43,454 bases of DNA from Coemansia sp. RSA 922 (Eukaryota; Kickxellomycota; Kickxellomycetes; Kickxellales; Kickxellaceae): assembly GCA_027577415.1 (NCBI GenBank), contig JANBQS010000056.1:1-43454 (forward strand), given 5' to 3'. This document shows positions 29,582 through 40,500 of this stretch, in pieces. Within the stretch, counting starts at the first letter, position 1, and each line of letters begins with the position of its first letter. Position numbers and translations under genes: made by a program. A model generated the notes under the pieces. The model searched no databases. It saw only the letters and a list, made by a program, of their open reading frames with translations, and was not told the DNA's origin.

Positions 29582-31489
29582 ATGAGCCTACCTTCAAGAT
29601 TCGCGCTGTTTGGCAAGCGCTCTACTGAGGGCAGCAGGACGCGAAGCCAGCGTTCTGTACCCAATTCCGACGTGAGTCTAAGCAAAACTCTTGTCACGTC
29701 ACTGCCTCCACACGCCTTACTGCCATCTCGATCTCTTGGCAGCTCCTCTCCGCCCAGACCAACCACAAACAACTCTTTGGCGGTTCATGTGTACCCTAAG
29801 AGGGAGAGAAGCCCACCGCCAAAGCGTAGATGTGTGGTTGTATCGAGCGATAGCGGCAGTGACAGCGACAGCGAACCAAGTAGCGCGGATAGCGTGATAG
29901 ACATACTTTTGGCAAGCCAGGACCGAGGACCGCAGCATATAGAAAAGTTGCAAGCTGCTTACAAGAAACATCGACGACTATATCTTAAACACACGAAGCT
30001 CGCTTCAAAAGCCGCTGACGCAATGCACCTGGCGACGAAGATGCTTTCTCGGGCGCTACGTGCGCAGGCAAGCTTGGGCTGTAACTCCTCCGCTAGCGTT
30101 AGTCAATCGCCAGTAGCTCAGCGACAAACATCCATTCCTGTGCAGAGTGGCACCGACGAGCATATCTACGAAAGCGATGGCGCTAGTGACAGCTCGGTAA
30201 AATCTGAGCAACACACATTGGGTTCTTCGTCAGAAACCTGTATTGCATCTGGTACTGTACCACCAACTATCCGCCTCAACATTGATACTGACGGCAGAGA
30301 CAAGGTACCAGTATCGTCGGCTGTAAAAGAATTATCTTGTGAAAACGACGAGAACGCCCTCATGGCCTCTAGCAGCGCAGTACGAGCATACCAGTTTTCG
30401 ACTCGGCGGCACAAGGCCTTTCAGCTCAAACCGAGAGCAGCATTTACTTGTTCGGTTGGCGGTGAGGCAGAGCAAAAGGTTGTAGCCTACGGAATGGACG
30501 GCACAGTGCAGATTTGGAACCCGCATGCGCAAGTAAGCGAGGCAAGCCTAACACGAGACGATCTGGGTATAGAGTATGTTGAGGACATGGCTCAGATCAG
30601 TTCGAATATTCTGGCCAGCGTGCCCAAAGTCGTTTCTGGAGACAACCGCGCCCCGTCTATGCCCGATGTTGTCTTTATTGGCCTGAGCCCACCCTTGGCT
30701 AATAGTCGCTCTGGAGCGGCTATGAAGGCTCAGCCCTGGAGTATGTCACTCCATGAAGGACAGATATCGGTGGTTGCGGGCATGGGGTACTCGCCACAAA
30801 GGCACTCAAGTAGAGCGTTTCTTCTCACTGGTGGTACAAAAGACAAGGATGTCTACATGTGGTCTTTAGAAACAAGTGGCGCTCGCGTAGCCAAGACGCT
30901 GGCTACGCAGAAAATGAAGTCTGGCCACACAACGCGTATTACCGCTCTATGTCATGAGCCTATCAGCAACAGTGTCATAGCTGGCTCGGCGAACGGGCTT
31001 GTCAGCGTCAACGACCTTGAAAGTGGCAAGCTGCTAATGTCTAGTGGTCAATTGTCGCAATATGCTATCGGCAGCACGACCCTGTGTCCAACAAACACGA
31101 ACGTGTTGTTGACCAGCTGCGCATCGAAGAGCGAGCAAATCCGGATCTACGACTTGCGCCAGGGCATTTCGTGGGCCAGGCCAGCCATCACACTGGGTGT
31201 GAAAACTCCGCGCACCCAGTCTCGGTACAGTCGCTCGGCGTGGCATCCTGACGGTGGGCTTGTGATGTACCCCTTCCGCGGTGGCACATCATCGTCCCCC
31301 GAAGACGGACTAGTAGCCATCTGGGACACGCGCTACGCTCAATGCGACACAGAAGAGCCCCAACTGTTTAGCCCTCACAGCGATACTATATGGTCCATAT
31401 GCTTTGCCGAGGCCCAAGGGTCTCGAAAACCAACGATGGTGACGCTGAGCAGCGACCACTGCTTGGGGTTTACCACATTTGCCACTTGA
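29582..31489 (+). CDS. WD40-repeat protein with disordered N-terminus
   Basis: 635 aa, no intron. Residues 1-115 are basic and Ser/Pro-rich, with an acidic SDSGSDSDSE patch next to KRERSPPPKRR, a likely nuclear localisation signal. A helical segment (about 120-165) is rich in Lys/Leu. From about 280 to the end there are weak WD40 blades, recognisable as DGTVQIWNPH, DKDVYMWSLE, NGLVSVNDLE, EQIRIYDLRQG and DGLVAIWDTRYAQ, ending in a HSDTIWSICF blade. The D-x-R after IRIYDLR and AIWDTR resembles the WDxR motif of DDB1-binding (DCAF-type) receptors, so a substrate receptor of a CUL4 ligase is one possibility; this is inference. It is convergent with the next gene, with only 21 bp between stop codons. 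Confidence 0.75.
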   Translation: MSLPSRFALFGKRSTEGSRTRSQRSVPNSDVSLSKTLVTSLPPHALLPSRSLGSSSPPRPTTNNSLAVHVYPKRERSPPPKRRCVVVSSDSGSDSDSEPSSADSVIDILLASQDRGPQHIEKLQAAYKKHRRLYLKHTKLASKAADAMHLATKMLSRALRAQASLGCNSSASVSQSPVAQRQTSIPVQSGTDEHIYESDGASDSSVKSEQHTLGSSSETCIASGTVPPTIRLNIDTDGRDKVPVSSAVKELSCENDENALMASSSAVRAYQFSTRRHKAFQLKPRAAFTCSVGGEAEQKVVAYGMDGTVQIWNPHAQVSEASLTRDDLGIEYVEDMAQISSNILASVPKVVSGDNRAPSMPDVVFIGLSPPLANSRSGAAMKAQPWSMSLHEGQISVVAGMGYSPQRHSSRAFLLTGGTKDKDVYMWSLETSGARVAKTLATQKMKSGHTTRITALCHEPISNSVIAGSANGLVSVNDLESGKLLMSSGQLSQYAIGSTTLCPTNTNVLLTSCASKSEQIRIYDLRQGISWARPAITLGVKTPRTQSRYSRSAWHPDGGLVMYPFRGGTSSSPEDGLVAIWDTRYAQCDTEEPQLFSPHSDTIWSICFAEAQGSRKPTMVTLSSDHCLGFTTFAT

Positions 31490-31510
31490 CATCTATTTAT
31501 AAAAGAATTT

Positions 31511-33076
31511 CTAAGACAGGGACAGACCAAGCTCTTCGCGGAGGGTTTGGATAATTGTGTTGTATGCATCTACGGTCTCGTCGATAACCATATAGGCAAA
31601 GCCATGCGGCCATCGACAGTATATTGCAGACACGTAGCTGTGCACATACTGGTGCAGGCTAGTGTCTTGCAATGGCAATATTGGCGGGAATGGCTGGCCT
31701 ACAGAGGCGTCTACTCCAAACGCCAGCGCTCCCAACTTTGCTCGCATCTTTGTGACTTCGACATCTGACTCGTGATATCGGTGTGCCAGTAGATAGCCAA
31801 TAGCTGCGGCCAAGTCCCAATCGAGCAACTCCAACATCTCCTTACTCCGCATTGGCTCCGAAAGACTGGCACTGCTATCGATGTTGCTAGTGTTATCGCT
31901 ATCTCTGGTACTGTCACTAAATACGGTAGTGCATATATCACTAGACGCACCGCCAGCCTCGGCAATGCCTCGCACGATCTTTTCGTTTGTTTCGATGATG
32001 GCAAACAAGGTGGTGTACATGACATAGGACTGCGGCAACGACTGGCTGGTGCCATAGACCTTGGTCATTACCTCTCGTACTGTGCTATATATTTGAAACT
32101 GCAGAGCTTCGTCAATCACTGGCAGCTCTGTGCGACCTGAATCGGTGAATTGTTCAAACATGTAGCTGAACACGGGCCGAATAACGCATCGGCGATTGAT
32201 ATGGCGTGCCAAGCAGTTCAGCACTGCGGGCTCTTCGAGATTTGCAACCATTCGGCCGGCGGGTAACGCGTAGGCCATGCGTGCCAAGTTGATGGCATTC
32301 CATGATGTCCTTGCGCGAGCTACACCGTCGGTCACCGACATTGCCAAGTTGCCCGAGAGATCAACGCCAAGGCCGAGAAAGGAGCAAAGGCTGGGCACAT
32401 CTACCATAGTGCCAGTAAATGGAGTTATTGGCGAAGACGCGTTGTTTAACGTAACCGCAGCGTCGCAAACCCTCGCGGCATCGTGAAAGTCGATGGGGCG
32501 GTGCTTTCCCAAGTGAAACAAAATAACCCCGTAAAAGTAAAGACTTTTGAATGGCTGGTAGTTGTCAATAGCCAGGCGACCTAGCTCTCGCGTGTAGACA
32601 ACGAGTGTGCGGTCGAGTGAGCCCAAGTCGACGAGCTCTCTCAGGCAGGGCTCGGGGATGCGTTGAACCATTTGGGCAGCAACATACGCAGCGGACCTAG
32701 CCTCGGATTCGCGCATAGCCTGTTTGCCGCGCTCGTTGATATACGCCTCCGTGTCAAAGTCATGGCTAGCGGTTTTGTCACTGCCGCCACCATTGCTATT
32801 GAAGCTTCGCGCGTACGAAATTTCGCTCGGTGTTGAGGGCAGTACAAACTTTACGTGTCGCTGACTCCCGGCGGATTGCTGAGTATCAGGCCGACGTAGA
32901 ATGGACGGGTGCTGTGGTAGTGTCGCTGACAGAGGCAGTGGCGGGATAGCATGCGCACGTTTGCTTGGATGCAGCCGGCCTGGGAGGCATCCGGCCTTGT
33001 GTAATAGTGTCTTTAGATCAAGTAGCTCCAGTGGCGAGCAACAGCTAGAGTTAGGGTCGCGCTGAGTATTGCGCAT
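31511..33076 (-). CDS. Unrecognised protein, 521 aa
   Basis: A single open frame from ATG (33076) with balanced composition and good codon use. The first ~105 residues are Pro/Ser-rich and probably disordered. From about 110 to the end it looks globular and mainly helical, for example REARSAAYVAAQMVQRIPEP, FKSLYFYGVILFHLGKHRP, and a C-terminal block beginning LLDWDLAAAIGYLLAHRYHE. A short Ser/Asp/Asn-rich insert lies at about 395-415. No signal peptide, membrane helix, metal site or catalytic motif was recognised, and I could not assign a family. It is convergent with the WD40 gene and lies downstream of the tandem large paralogues on the same strand. Confidence 0.65.
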   Translation of the reverse strand: MRNTQRDPNSSCCSPLELLDLKTLLHKAGCLPGRLHPSKRAHAIPPLPLSATLPQHPSILRRPDTQQSAGSQRHVKFVLPSTPSEISYARSFNSNGGGSDKTASHDFDTEAYINERGKQAMRESEARSAAYVAAQMVQRIPEPCLRELVDLGSLDRTLVVYTRELGRLAIDNYQPFKSLYFYGVILFHLGKHRPIDFHDAARVCDAAVTLNNASSPITPFTGTMVDVPSLCSFLGLGVDLSGNLAMSVTDGVARARTSWNAINLARMAYALPAGRMVANLEEPAVLNCLARHINRRCVIRPVFSYMFEQFTDSGRTELPVIDEALQFQIYSTVREVMTKVYGTSQSLPQSYVMYTTLFAIIETNEKIVRGIAEAGGASSDICTTVFSDSTRDSDNTSNIDSSASLSEPMRSKEMLELLDWDLAAAIGYLLAHRYHESDVEVTKMRAKLGALAFGVDASVGQPFPPILPLQDTSLHQYVHSYVSAIYCRWPHGFAYMVIDETVDAYNTIIQTLREELGLSLS

Positions 33077-33500
33077 ATCTAGCGACTAGCAAAAATAAGT
33101 AAATGGGTAGTAAAGTCGGCGATTTGCATGGGAAACGAGGGGCGCTGTCACAAAGACGACAATGCACGCCACTTGCGATCAAGACCACGGGCGTATAGAC
33201 CGTCTTTGAGGACTGCGGGGACCGGTACGGGTTTGTATTAAGAAAGACAATGGGTGGCCAGAATGGCGGAATAACATGTAATAAAAAAATACACAAAGGC
33301 GCAAAAAGAAGGCAATAGTAAAGAAAGCAGCAGCCAAACTGGGGAGGGCAATTTGAAAGCCAGCGCAAAAGCATCAGCGATATGCACGTCCCTCCTGCAC
33401 TCCCTGCAATTATCGTTACCTGCTTCAACCTGCACGCACAGACGATAATCCAAAATAATTTAATCTATTAATCGGTACAACTAGAAGGGAAAAAGGGCGT
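33077..33500. other. Spacer, no gene seen
   Basis: This contains the promoter of the 521-aa gene and the 3' flank of large paralogue A. I see only short frames without support and an A-rich tract near 33290. Confidence 0.5.
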
Positions 33501-36500
33501 TTAGCTCTGGCTGGCAGCCTGCCCTCGAAGTAGGCTGAGGATCTCGCTTACGTTGCGCTGCATCTTTACCATGTCGCCAATCTCCTGGCGCATGCTCGCC
33601 AGCTCCTTTTCTAGGGCCACCAACCTGGCTTCGGCTGTTGGCTCTAGCGTTCCGCTTAAGGGCATAGCCAAGGCAAGCGTCGCTACTGCCCCCGAGGCTC
33701 TCGACGGCGTGCTTCGGTCAGTCAGTGGCGAGATATTAACGCTCGGATAGTCGTAATAGCCAGACCTCAACCCCTGAGGAGCGTCTGCCTGTGGTTTGTA
33801 CTGGCCATATATCCCAGAGTCCTTTGCTGGCAAGCCATGTAGCGATGTAGGCCCCGAAGATGCCCCAAGTGCCAGTTTTTCAATCTCTAGCCGCGACACG
33901 CTCAGGTCTTGGCCCACATAGTCCAGCCGGGTCCAATCTGAGCTACTGGCAGAAGGCCGTTCTAGTGGTGTAGCCACAGCATCTCTGGGAGCAGTGGGCA
34001 AAACTTGTAACATCGACGGCTGTTCAGTCTCTGCTGAAGCAAGCACATGTCGTTGCTTGGACGCTGGCGGGGATTCGGCGGCGATGTACTCTTTGAACAG
34101 CGCTGTGTACTCGAGTAAGCTGACGTGAGCCAACAAGTGCTCACTTTGTACATGGGCCTTCACTAGCTCAATAAGCCGTAGCATCGCCGCCGCGCTGGCA
34201 TAAAGCCACTTTGTCTCGCTCATCCGCAGACGCTGGGCCTTTATATAGTCGTAGAGATTGGTATAGAGAAAGAACTCGGTATTCTTCCCAGTTGGCGAGC
34301 GGTCCTCGACAATCCACCGGCGCACATCGGTCAGCGAGACCGGTCTGAACTGGTGGTCTATCATGAGGGCCGTGAGGGTTCCGGCCTTGAGCTGGTCAAA
34401 CCACTGCTCGGCCACCCAGCGAGCAAGCGCACACGCCGTGTCGACTGACATAGCGCCATGTGCCCTTTTAATGGCCTTGGTAACCCTTGGGTCGATTGGC
34501 TGGATGCTAGGTGAGGTGGGTCCCGCAAAGGCCTCAGCCAGCTCTCCGCGCTGAGACTCTATGTACTCGACAGCAATCTTGTTGTAAACCTCCGCCGACC
34601 TTTGCATGGCTATCATAGTCGAGTTGTTGGTTGCATGCGGAACCATGTCCATGATCAGGCTATGAAGCTCGCCTCGCACAGATACGTCGGTAGTGGGGTC
34701 CTCCAGCTCCCTGGCCATATCCTCTTCGCCAAGATTATCGTCGTAGTCGGCGGCAGTTGGCACTGCGCGATATCCAAACGAGCCTACGCGCTTCATAAAT
34801 ACAAGCTGACCCGGGCCTTGAATATACTTGCCAGCAAGCCGACTTGCGATAACGCCCATGTAATACTCGCGCTTGAATTGGCCTATGCGCAATGCTACGC
34901 TCTCAAACCACGCACGCTGTGTGGCAGCCAAGCCTAGGGCACCTCTGCTCTCGACGGCCTCCATGCGGCCTTCGAAAGCCAAGTAGTGTACGTCCTCTAT
35001 GGCGCGATTGTAAACCGCGGTAGCATAGGCGTCTGCGCTCGGCCAGTTTGCATCGGAAGCATAGATGTTGACTCCTTGCACTACACGCAAGAGGCTTGCG
35101 TGGAAGTGTAGGCTGCACCGGTTGAGATTAACGTCGGTTTGTGTCGCTGCCACCTCATTGTCGCTGCCACAAAAGCGAAACACGTCAAAGCTCAGAATAT
35201 CCTGCTCCGCCGCGTTGAACAGTTCAAAGTCGGTAAGGGCGGCATTGGCGACCTCTCGCAAAGAGTCGCATAGTCTGCGACCATCGGCGCTGGGATGGGT
35301 GGCACGAAAGAAAAACACGTCAAAGTACCTCTCTATGTAAAAGTCAACAAAGCCCCGAATGACCTTGCGTGCCGAGGCTGGCACGTCAAAAAACCGCATG
35401 TCAATGTCGCCATCCAGTCGGTTAAAGTCGTGAGTATCTGTCGACTGCTCGGGAGACAACTCAGTATCGTTCAGATCAGTCGCAATTGCGTCGTCCTTGT
35501 CGTACAGCGCAAGCTTGACAGAAGCAGTGGGAGTGGAGTTGGGGTCGTTGTTGCCACTGGTGTTGGTACTTTGTACTACAGGTAGGCTGACATGGCGGAC
35601 GGGGCTAGAAGTGGTGGCAATAGTTGCCAAGGAGGCAGGCGCATTAGTCTGGCGCACTCGCATCTCATGGGGTTGCCTCGACCGCGAGTTTTTGCTGAGG
35701 GTGTTGACGCCCTTACGAGATGTGGCTGTGGCTGTAAAGTCAAAGCTCACAAACTTCGACTCGGCGGCCAGAGCGTGCTGTGCTGCGTCGATCTTTAAAC
35801 CGGGACTGTCATTGCTCTGGGGCTGCGTAGGACCAAACGAAAACAGCGGCTTGTTGACACTAGGTTTGGTTGCGTGGGCTTCGGGGTCCTGGCGGCTAGG
35901 AGGGACAAATGGTGGCCTATGCACAGCAGTTGTAGGTAGCCTACTACCACCACTACCGTCGCCAGTGCTTTGTTGGTGGCGATCCGCTTGGGGCTCCGTA
36001 TGGCGGCTCGAGTGAGTGGGCAACGCTGACTCGTCCAAAGTAACCATAGGAGCAGACTGGCCAGGCGCCTCAGCGGCTAGCGGTCTGCGCTCTAGGGGCG
36101 GGCGACACCTCAGTAGTGAGAAGCAGTTGCTGGTACTGGGTAGGTCCGAGGAGCTTGGGCGATTACTGCCGCCAGCAGCAGCATTCAGGGTCGAACATTT
36201 GGGAAACTCGGCCGCAGCCCACTGTCGAATGACGCTCTCCTCGTCGTCCGACCAGTGCGTCTTTTGTGCGTGGAGCACGTACTCTTGGAGCATAAGCTGC
36301 AGCATCGTCCGCACGTCATTTACGGACCGCTTCAGACCTCTGGCGACCAGATCGAGGTCGGCTACGCGACCACCCATCCAAAAGCCCAAGCTGACATGGG
36401 CCAAGAGGTTGGTCTCTTCAGGCGTCCACAGCCGAGTCTCTAACTGAGGAACCACGCTCACTGTGCTGCGTCGCCTGGATGCGCCAATGTGCCAGCTCAG

Positions 36501-36932
36501 TGGAAGCTTGGGCAGGTCTAGCCTACGCCACGTAGAGCTGGGCCGAGTGTCAGATGGTGCGCGCTTCTGTCTCTGGTCGATTTCCTGCAATACAGTCCCC
36601 GCCTCAACGAATACGGGCGTCTCTTTAAGGGCGCTGCCACTCGCAGACCTGTGGCGCCGCTGGCTGTCCGTGGCTGCAGTACCAAGCGGTGGCGTGGTGG
36701 TGTTCACATCGTCTGTATCGAGGGCGTGGTTGGGTGCTGGCAAGCCGCTTCGCGCCTCGTCAGAAGATGCCAAAACTACGATGCTGCTTTGACGGCGGTG
36801 GCTGCGACCAGCAGACCTGATTACATGGCCATGTTGGGATTGGTAGCCCTGCGTGGAAGTGCGGTTGGTGTGCTGTGAGCGCGTGTTGTCGAGTCTGGCT
36901 GCCCAGGCGTCCGGCTTTGGAATATATGACAT
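33501..36932 (-). CDS. Large unrecognised protein with Myb/SANT-like region, paralogue A
   Basis: 1143 aa, no intron, starting MSYIPKPDAW. The N-terminal 165 residues are disordered. About 168-245 contains two Trp-anchored helical units (LWTPEETNLLAHVSLGFW..., then THWSDDEESVIRQWAAAEFP) that resemble Myb/SANT-like repeats. Next comes a short conserved LLRCRPPLERRP, a long Ser/Thr/Asn-rich linker with GVNTLSKNSRSR, and a helical C-terminal domain (about 510-950). That domain includes HQFRPVSLTDVRRWI and LYTNLYDYIKAQRLRMSETK. A short coiled coil ends the protein (VALEKELASMRQEIGDMV, then LSLLRG). Paralogue B downstream-to-upstream on the same strand shares all these parts in the same order. No known family could be named; a chromatin or transcription role is suggested only by the SANT-like units. 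Confidence 0.75.
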   Translation of the reverse strand: MSYIPKPDAWAARLDNTRSQHTNRTSTQGYQSQHGHVIRSAGRSHRRQSSIVVLASSDEARSGLPAPNHALDTDDVNTTTPPLGTAATDSQRRHRSASGSALKETPVFVEAGTVLQEIDQRQKRAPSDTRPSSTWRRLDLPKLPLSWHIGASRRRSTVSVVPQLETRLWTPEETNLLAHVSLGFWMGGRVADLDLVARGLKRSVNDVRTMLQLMLQEYVLHAQKTHWSDDEESVIRQWAAAEFPKCSTLNAAAGGSNRPSSSDLPSTSNCFSLLRCRPPLERRPLAAEAPGQSAPMVTLDESALPTHSSRHTEPQADRHQQSTGDGSGGSRLPTTAVHRPPFVPPSRQDPEAHATKPSVNKPLFSFGPTQPQSNDSPGLKIDAAQHALAAESKFVSFDFTATATSRKGVNTLSKNSRSRQPHEMRVRQTNAPASLATIATTSSPVRHVSLPVVQSTNTSGNNDPNSTPTASVKLALYDKDDAIATDLNDTELSPEQSTDTHDFNRLDGDIDMRFFDVPASARKVIRGFVDFYIERYFDVFFFRATHPSADGRRLCDSLREVANAALTDFELFNAAEQDILSFDVFRFCGSDNEVAATQTDVNLNRCSLHFHASLLRVVQGVNIYASDANWPSADAYATAVYNRAIEDVHYLAFEGRMEAVESRGALGLAATQRAWFESVALRIGQFKREYYMGVIASRLAGKYIQGPGQLVFMKRVGSFGYRAVPTAADYDDNLGEEDMARELEDPTTDVSVRGELHSLIMDMVPHATNNSTMIAMQRSAEVYNKIAVEYIESQRGELAEAFAGPTSPSIQPIDPRVTKAIKRAHGAMSVDTACALARWVAEQWFDQLKAGTLTALMIDHQFRPVSLTDVRRWIVEDRSPTGKNTEFFLYTNLYDYIKAQRLRMSETKWLYASAAAMLRLIELVKAHVQSEHLLAHVSLLEYTALFKEYIAAESPPASKQRHVLASAETEQPSMLQVLPTAPRDAVATPLERPSASSSDWTRLDYVGQDLSVSRLEIEKLALGASSGPTSLHGLPAKDSGIYGQYKPQADAPQGLRSGYYDYPSVNISPLTDRSTPSRASGAVATLALAMPLSGTLEPTAEARLVALEKELASMRQEIGDMVKMQRNVSEILSLLRGQAASQS

Positions 36933-37581
36933 GAAGTGCGTGTATGCAACTAGGCTTAACTACGAGAGGCAAGAATTGAAAGAGTGAAAAAGTGATGTAG
37001 AGGCTTAGCAGAAAAGAAGACGAAGGCGCATGGAGGCAAGGCAAGCTTATTATGTTTGAAGCAGCGTCAGCGAAGAGGCAGCCAAAGGGCGTGCTAAAAG
37101 GGGCCCGAAAAGAGGGGGTGGCTTCTTCCACAATAAAACCTCAGCTGCTTTGGACCGCCAGAACCCGCCCCCTTTCATGTTTGTACAATGCACGCTTTGA
37201 CCCATGTCAGAAATAAGAATACCGTCAAATGCATACCTGGTTGGAGACCCGCCGATGCAAGGCGATCTCCCGCTTGGCTGGCTCTTGAGAATTGCGCCAG
37301 CACGCAAAGGCTGAATACAAATAAAACAAAAACGCAAAAGGAAAGCAATGAGAAAGGAAAGGGATGTCAGGACCCTAGATCAGCCGACAAGATCCAATCT
37401 GTCGGAGTTTTCGAGCTAAAAAAAAAGATGGGGAGGGGACAAAGCACCATCCGCTTTTTTTGCAAAAGGATTTCGGCGCAATAGCTGCATGTGCTATGCA
37501 TGACCATGCAATTGGGAAAGAGGTAAAACTTGCCAATAGTTTTTTTATTGTCCAAACCTTGTTATTAAACCTCCAGTCGCG
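36933..37581. other. Spacer between the tandem large paralogues
   Basis: About 650 bp with no convincing gene. It has scattered A-runs (37095-37140, 37420) and should contain the promoter of paralogue A and the 3' flank of B. I could not see an obvious stretch shared with the region upstream of B. Confidence 0.45.
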
Positions 37582-40500
37582 CTATTGCAGCTTTTGCGCT
37601 TGGAGCTGCCTGATCATCGCTTGCATTTCCTCAAACATGTGAAGGACCGTCGTCATATTAGCTTCGCCAGGGCCTGCTGCTGCTGCTGCTGCCGCCGGGA
37701 CGGGCGGCTGCGTGGTGAATGCACCAGCGTAATGTGTGGTACTACTTGGTGGTGCCGCAAGCGTGGTCATTGAAATCGGACTCGGCTCTTGCCATGGGCT
37801 CACGCTCATTGGCGGCAAAGTCATCGGCTGAGGTGAGTGGTAACCGTTGGTGGCAATTGGCGCGCTGTACTTGCCAATGGGGCTGGGCGACTGCACAGGC
37901 TTTAACTGCGCGCTGGTGTGCTCTTTAGCGGTCGGCTTCGCACGGCCAACTGGACCTGCCTGTACAGGTTTGCTGGGATCAAGCTCGCGAGCTGCTGTTC
38001 CATTAATCGCCGGTCCTGCTGGCCCCACTGTGGCTGAGCGGCTGTCGCTAATCACGTTGTCAAGCTGCGTATCACTTAGTTGCAACACCCATTCGGGTAC
38101 CTTTCCAAATGCTGTCATGCTCAGTGTACGGGCTCTCTTATGCACAGGCGGCGCACTGGTACCTGAATCGGTCGTGCTCGCTGAGACACCCCGCGCGTCC
38201 TGCTCAATCTCGCGGAACCGTGCGGCAGTTGCCTCAATGTCGATGTGTGAAAGAACCTTTTTCTGCCGCGTGGCATTGAGTGTCCGGCGCAACATTGATA
38301 GCGTAGCAGCAGCACTCGTGCTCAGCCACTGCTTGCTGCTAGGGCGCACGCGTAAGCTCTTAAGGTATCTGTAAAGCTTGGAGTTGAGCTGGTAGTCAAC
38401 GTCGTTGCCAAATGGGCTGCTACCTCGCGTCATCCAGTCCTTCAGCTCATCGCGCGTAATCGGCCGAAACGGGTGATCGTGCAACATGGCTTCCAAGAAC
38501 GACAGCTGGCCCTCGGCAAAGAATTGATGTGCGAACGACGTACCAAGGATCTGGGCCATACGCGCCACTGGTACTTTGCTCAGCTCTGGTATCTCGGTAA
38601 TAACCACGTCTTCTTCGACTGACTCGTCTTCGTTCTTCTCTTCGTCCAGTAACAGGTTGAGGTTGTTTTTGTGGAATCCACAGCGGTCAGCCAGCTCGCT
38701 GTTAAGCAGTTCCAGGGCGCGCAGCAGCGTTATCTCCTTGGACTCGACTCGCGAATGCGGAATGTCCTCCCAGATAAACCTAATCAGCGTGTTACGGACT
38801 TTTACGTCAAAGGGAAGCATTGTCTCCTCGTCGACTTGAAGCGCAACTGGCATGGGTCGAGGACCATGGTCTCGCGCTCGCTGCGTTATCTCCTCGGAGT
38901 AGTTCTCCAAAAAGAAGAGGACATGTTTCCATGCCTGCTTGTCCATGTAGTATGCATTTTTGAATGGCGAGTTGTGCTCGTTGCCGTCGCTGTCAGTGGT
39001 ACTGTCAAGAATATTGCCGTAGTGACCACCACGCATACTGGGCATCCACACGCCAGCCTTGTCGTCTGACCTGCCATTGACCTCGCCACCGCCGTTGGCA
39101 GCAGCACTTTCTTTGTCCACATACTCTTGAAAGACAATAAACCGGGCGTCTTCGATCCGCTTGTTGAATACACTCGTAGCAAACTCGTTAGCCCGCAGCC
39201 AGTTGTCGTCGGTTACCGGGATACGATCCAGTCTAACGGCATGAAGAAGCTGTACGTGGAAAAAGAGGTTGCACGACTTTATCATGCTACCGCCAACGTA
39301 CCGATAGATAGTCTCGATTGCCTTGAGAAAGGCCTCATTGCCATACGTAAAATCGTCAAAGTGGTCTACGGTTATGCACAGCCCGCCCCTGCCCGCCCGT
39401 TGCATCTCAACGCGCTGCTTGAAATCGGCTGGAAAGTCCTTAATAAAGTTGTCGACAAAGCGCCGGATCTTTTGGCGAGTCTCTTGTAAAAGGTCGCCAA
39501 ACTGCGCGTCGAGGTCGCTGTCAGTCTGGTTGATGCCAATGGCAGGGTATGACGACTGATTCGAGTGGAGTTCAATATCGTCGTGTACAGCGCCGACCGG
39601 TATGGCGAGGTTGGGCGGCTCGACATGGCCGCTGTCTCGCGCTAAAATGTGGGTAATTTCATTGCTGGGAAGTGAATGCACTGCAAAGGTGTTTGCCCTG
39701 GGCCGAGCGGCGGTTTCTTGGCCAAATTCGGGCAGCACAAGCGTATTCTGCGTCGGAGATAAGACTGACGAGATCGTCAATGGCGCAGAAGTGGCGATAG
39801 TACCGGTAACCAACCGGCTTGGTTCACCTACAACGGCTGTATCTGTGCCAGTAAGCGACTGACGCCTGAATGAGGCCTGCTGTAGCTTTCTGGCTCGCGA
39901 TGGGCGACTAAGCGTGTTCAGCCCTGAACGACTCCGTAGCCCGCCCGTAAACACTGGCTGAGTTGCATTGGTACCCACGGCAGCGCCAGCAGCAGCAGCA
40001 ACAGGAGTAAAGTTGAACTCGGGTGCCGGTGGGCGCGTAGGCGACACGCTGGCAGTGCTTTTAGTGCGGCGGTGAGTGCGAGAGTCCCGATGGTCAGACA
40101 TTTGCGCTCCAGAGTGTGGAGGGAGTGGTGGCGGCGGCGGTAGCGGTAGCGGCGGCATCCCATGAGGAGGAATACGAGCTGACTCGCCCGATGGCTCGGA
40201 CCGCAAAGATTTGGAGTGTGCGCTAGTCTGAGCAGCAGTAGGCGGACCTGGTGTCGAAGGCAGTGGAGGCGATGCCTCGGGATTGTGCAATCGTAGTCCT
40301 ACTCTAAAATCCGTGACAACATTTTGGCCGCTGGTGGCAGATCCATGGTCAGCCATCACATAGGAAGGGGTGCGGGCGTCGAGACGCGGGCGGCACTTGA
40401 GGGCCGAGAGGCAGGTGTCAAGGCGAGACATACCGCCTGTCACTCGAAAGCTAGAGGCAGGAGCGGGGTTCAGCTGTGGATTAGTGGGAAACTGAATTGA

